NCBI GenBank assembly: GCA_003446015.1
Contig: DMBU01000020.1
Coordinates: 1-5,254 of the forward strand
Reading direction: 5' to 3'
Length of the DNA stretch: 5,254 nt
Source: Bacteroidales bacterium
GTDB lineage: Bacteria; Bacteroidota; Bacteroidia; Bacteroidales; UBA12077
This document shows positions 5,191 to 5,254 of this stretch, one piece after another. The number at the start of each line of letters is the position of its first letter. Position 1 is the first letter of the stretch. A program made the position numbers and the translations under genes. The notes beneath the pieces are model-generated. The model ran no database searches. It was not told where the DNA came from and was given only the letters and a program-made list of their open reading frames with translations.

Positions 5191-5254
5191 TTTTTTGTGT
5201 ATTTTGGTGTCTTAGTGTTTTAGTGGCTAATAAAAAAATGCCACAAAAGCACAA
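5191..5254. repeat. GTGGC/GCCAC palindromic intergenic repeat, cut by the window edge
   Basis: GTGGC (5223-5227) pairs with GCCAC (5240-5244) around a 12-nt A-rich loop. Past an A/A mismatch, the arms continue as GTGTTTT (5215-5221 region) with AAAGCAC (5246-5252). The left arm repeats GTG-type words about every 8-10 bp (TTGTGT, GGTGTC, TAGTGT, AGTGGC). The right arm should continue past the window. This matches a repeat style I associate with Bacteroidota intergenic DNA, of the type CCAC...AAAACAC...AAGACACC. Confidence 0.6.

Larger units (their letters stand above)
4823..5254. other. Gene-free, repeat-containing stretch at the right edge
   Basis: About 430 bp with no supportable gene on either strand. 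The open frames are under 35 codons and lack starts or family features. What it does hold is a large imperfect palindrome (4968-5015), two degenerate direct-repeat copies with a REP-like motif (5060-5146), and one arm of a GTGGC/GCCAC palindromic repeat running to the edge (5191-5254). The patchwork of GC-richer words in AT-rich DNA suggests accumulated intergenic repeats rather than a decayed gene. Confidence 0.6.

Noticed and set aside
1..5254. Defence, toxin-antitoxin, phage, CRISPR or biosynthetic-cluster content
   Set aside because: No repeats of CRISPR type, integrase, transposase, nuclease or multi-domain synthase is visible on either strand. The genes present are housekeeping, envelope or single-enzyme types.

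Overview
The window looks like chromosomal DNA from a Bacteroidota (Bacteroidetes) bacterium, perhaps a marine or anaerobic Bacteroidales/Marinilabiliales-type organism. The grounds are AT-rich intergenic DNA, A/T-rich leaders without Shine-Dalgarno sequences, two exact matches to the Bacteroidota -7 promoter box (TAnnTTTG), Sec signal peptides ending in ...SQE or ...AQE, and protein sequences typical of the phylum. The order-level guess is inference only.

Left part (1-1842): a 63-residue cold-shock domain protein on the minus strand is divergent from a 400-residue DEAD-box RNA helicase on the plus strand. They share a 244-bp intergenic region with one -7 box facing each gene, and each gene ends in a clear hairpin terminator. 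Both products remodel RNA, so this looks like a small RNA-chaperone/cold-adaptation locus.

Middle part (1841-3956, minus strand): three co-directional genes run from a cysteine-rich lipoprotein through a fold-type I PLP aminotransferase to a VOC (glyoxalase-like) protein with a signal peptide. The last two overlap by 4 bp (ATGA) and are probably translationally coupled. The lipoprotein lies 65 bp upstream with no obvious terminator, so it may be in the same transcript. The aminotransferase substrate cannot be named from sequence alone.

Right part (3957-5254): a previously overlooked 35-codon frame on the plus strand (4009-4116) encodes a basic, then hydrophobic mini-protein. It converges on a minus-strand gene for a small outer-membrane beta-barrel protein, and a GC-rich hairpin between them can serve as terminator for both. 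Beyond the barrel gene and its likely promoter, about 430 bp carry no supportable gene. That stretch holds an imperfect palindrome, a pair of degenerate direct repeats with a REP-like motif, and at the edge half of a GTGGC/GCCAC palindromic repeat.

I see no tRNA, rRNA, CRISPR array, intact mobile element or recognisable defence system. Most of the window is ordinary housekeeping or envelope sequence. The best candidates for something new are the mini-protein, the exported VOC protein coupled to a cytoplasmic aminotransferase, and the repeat cluster at the right edge.
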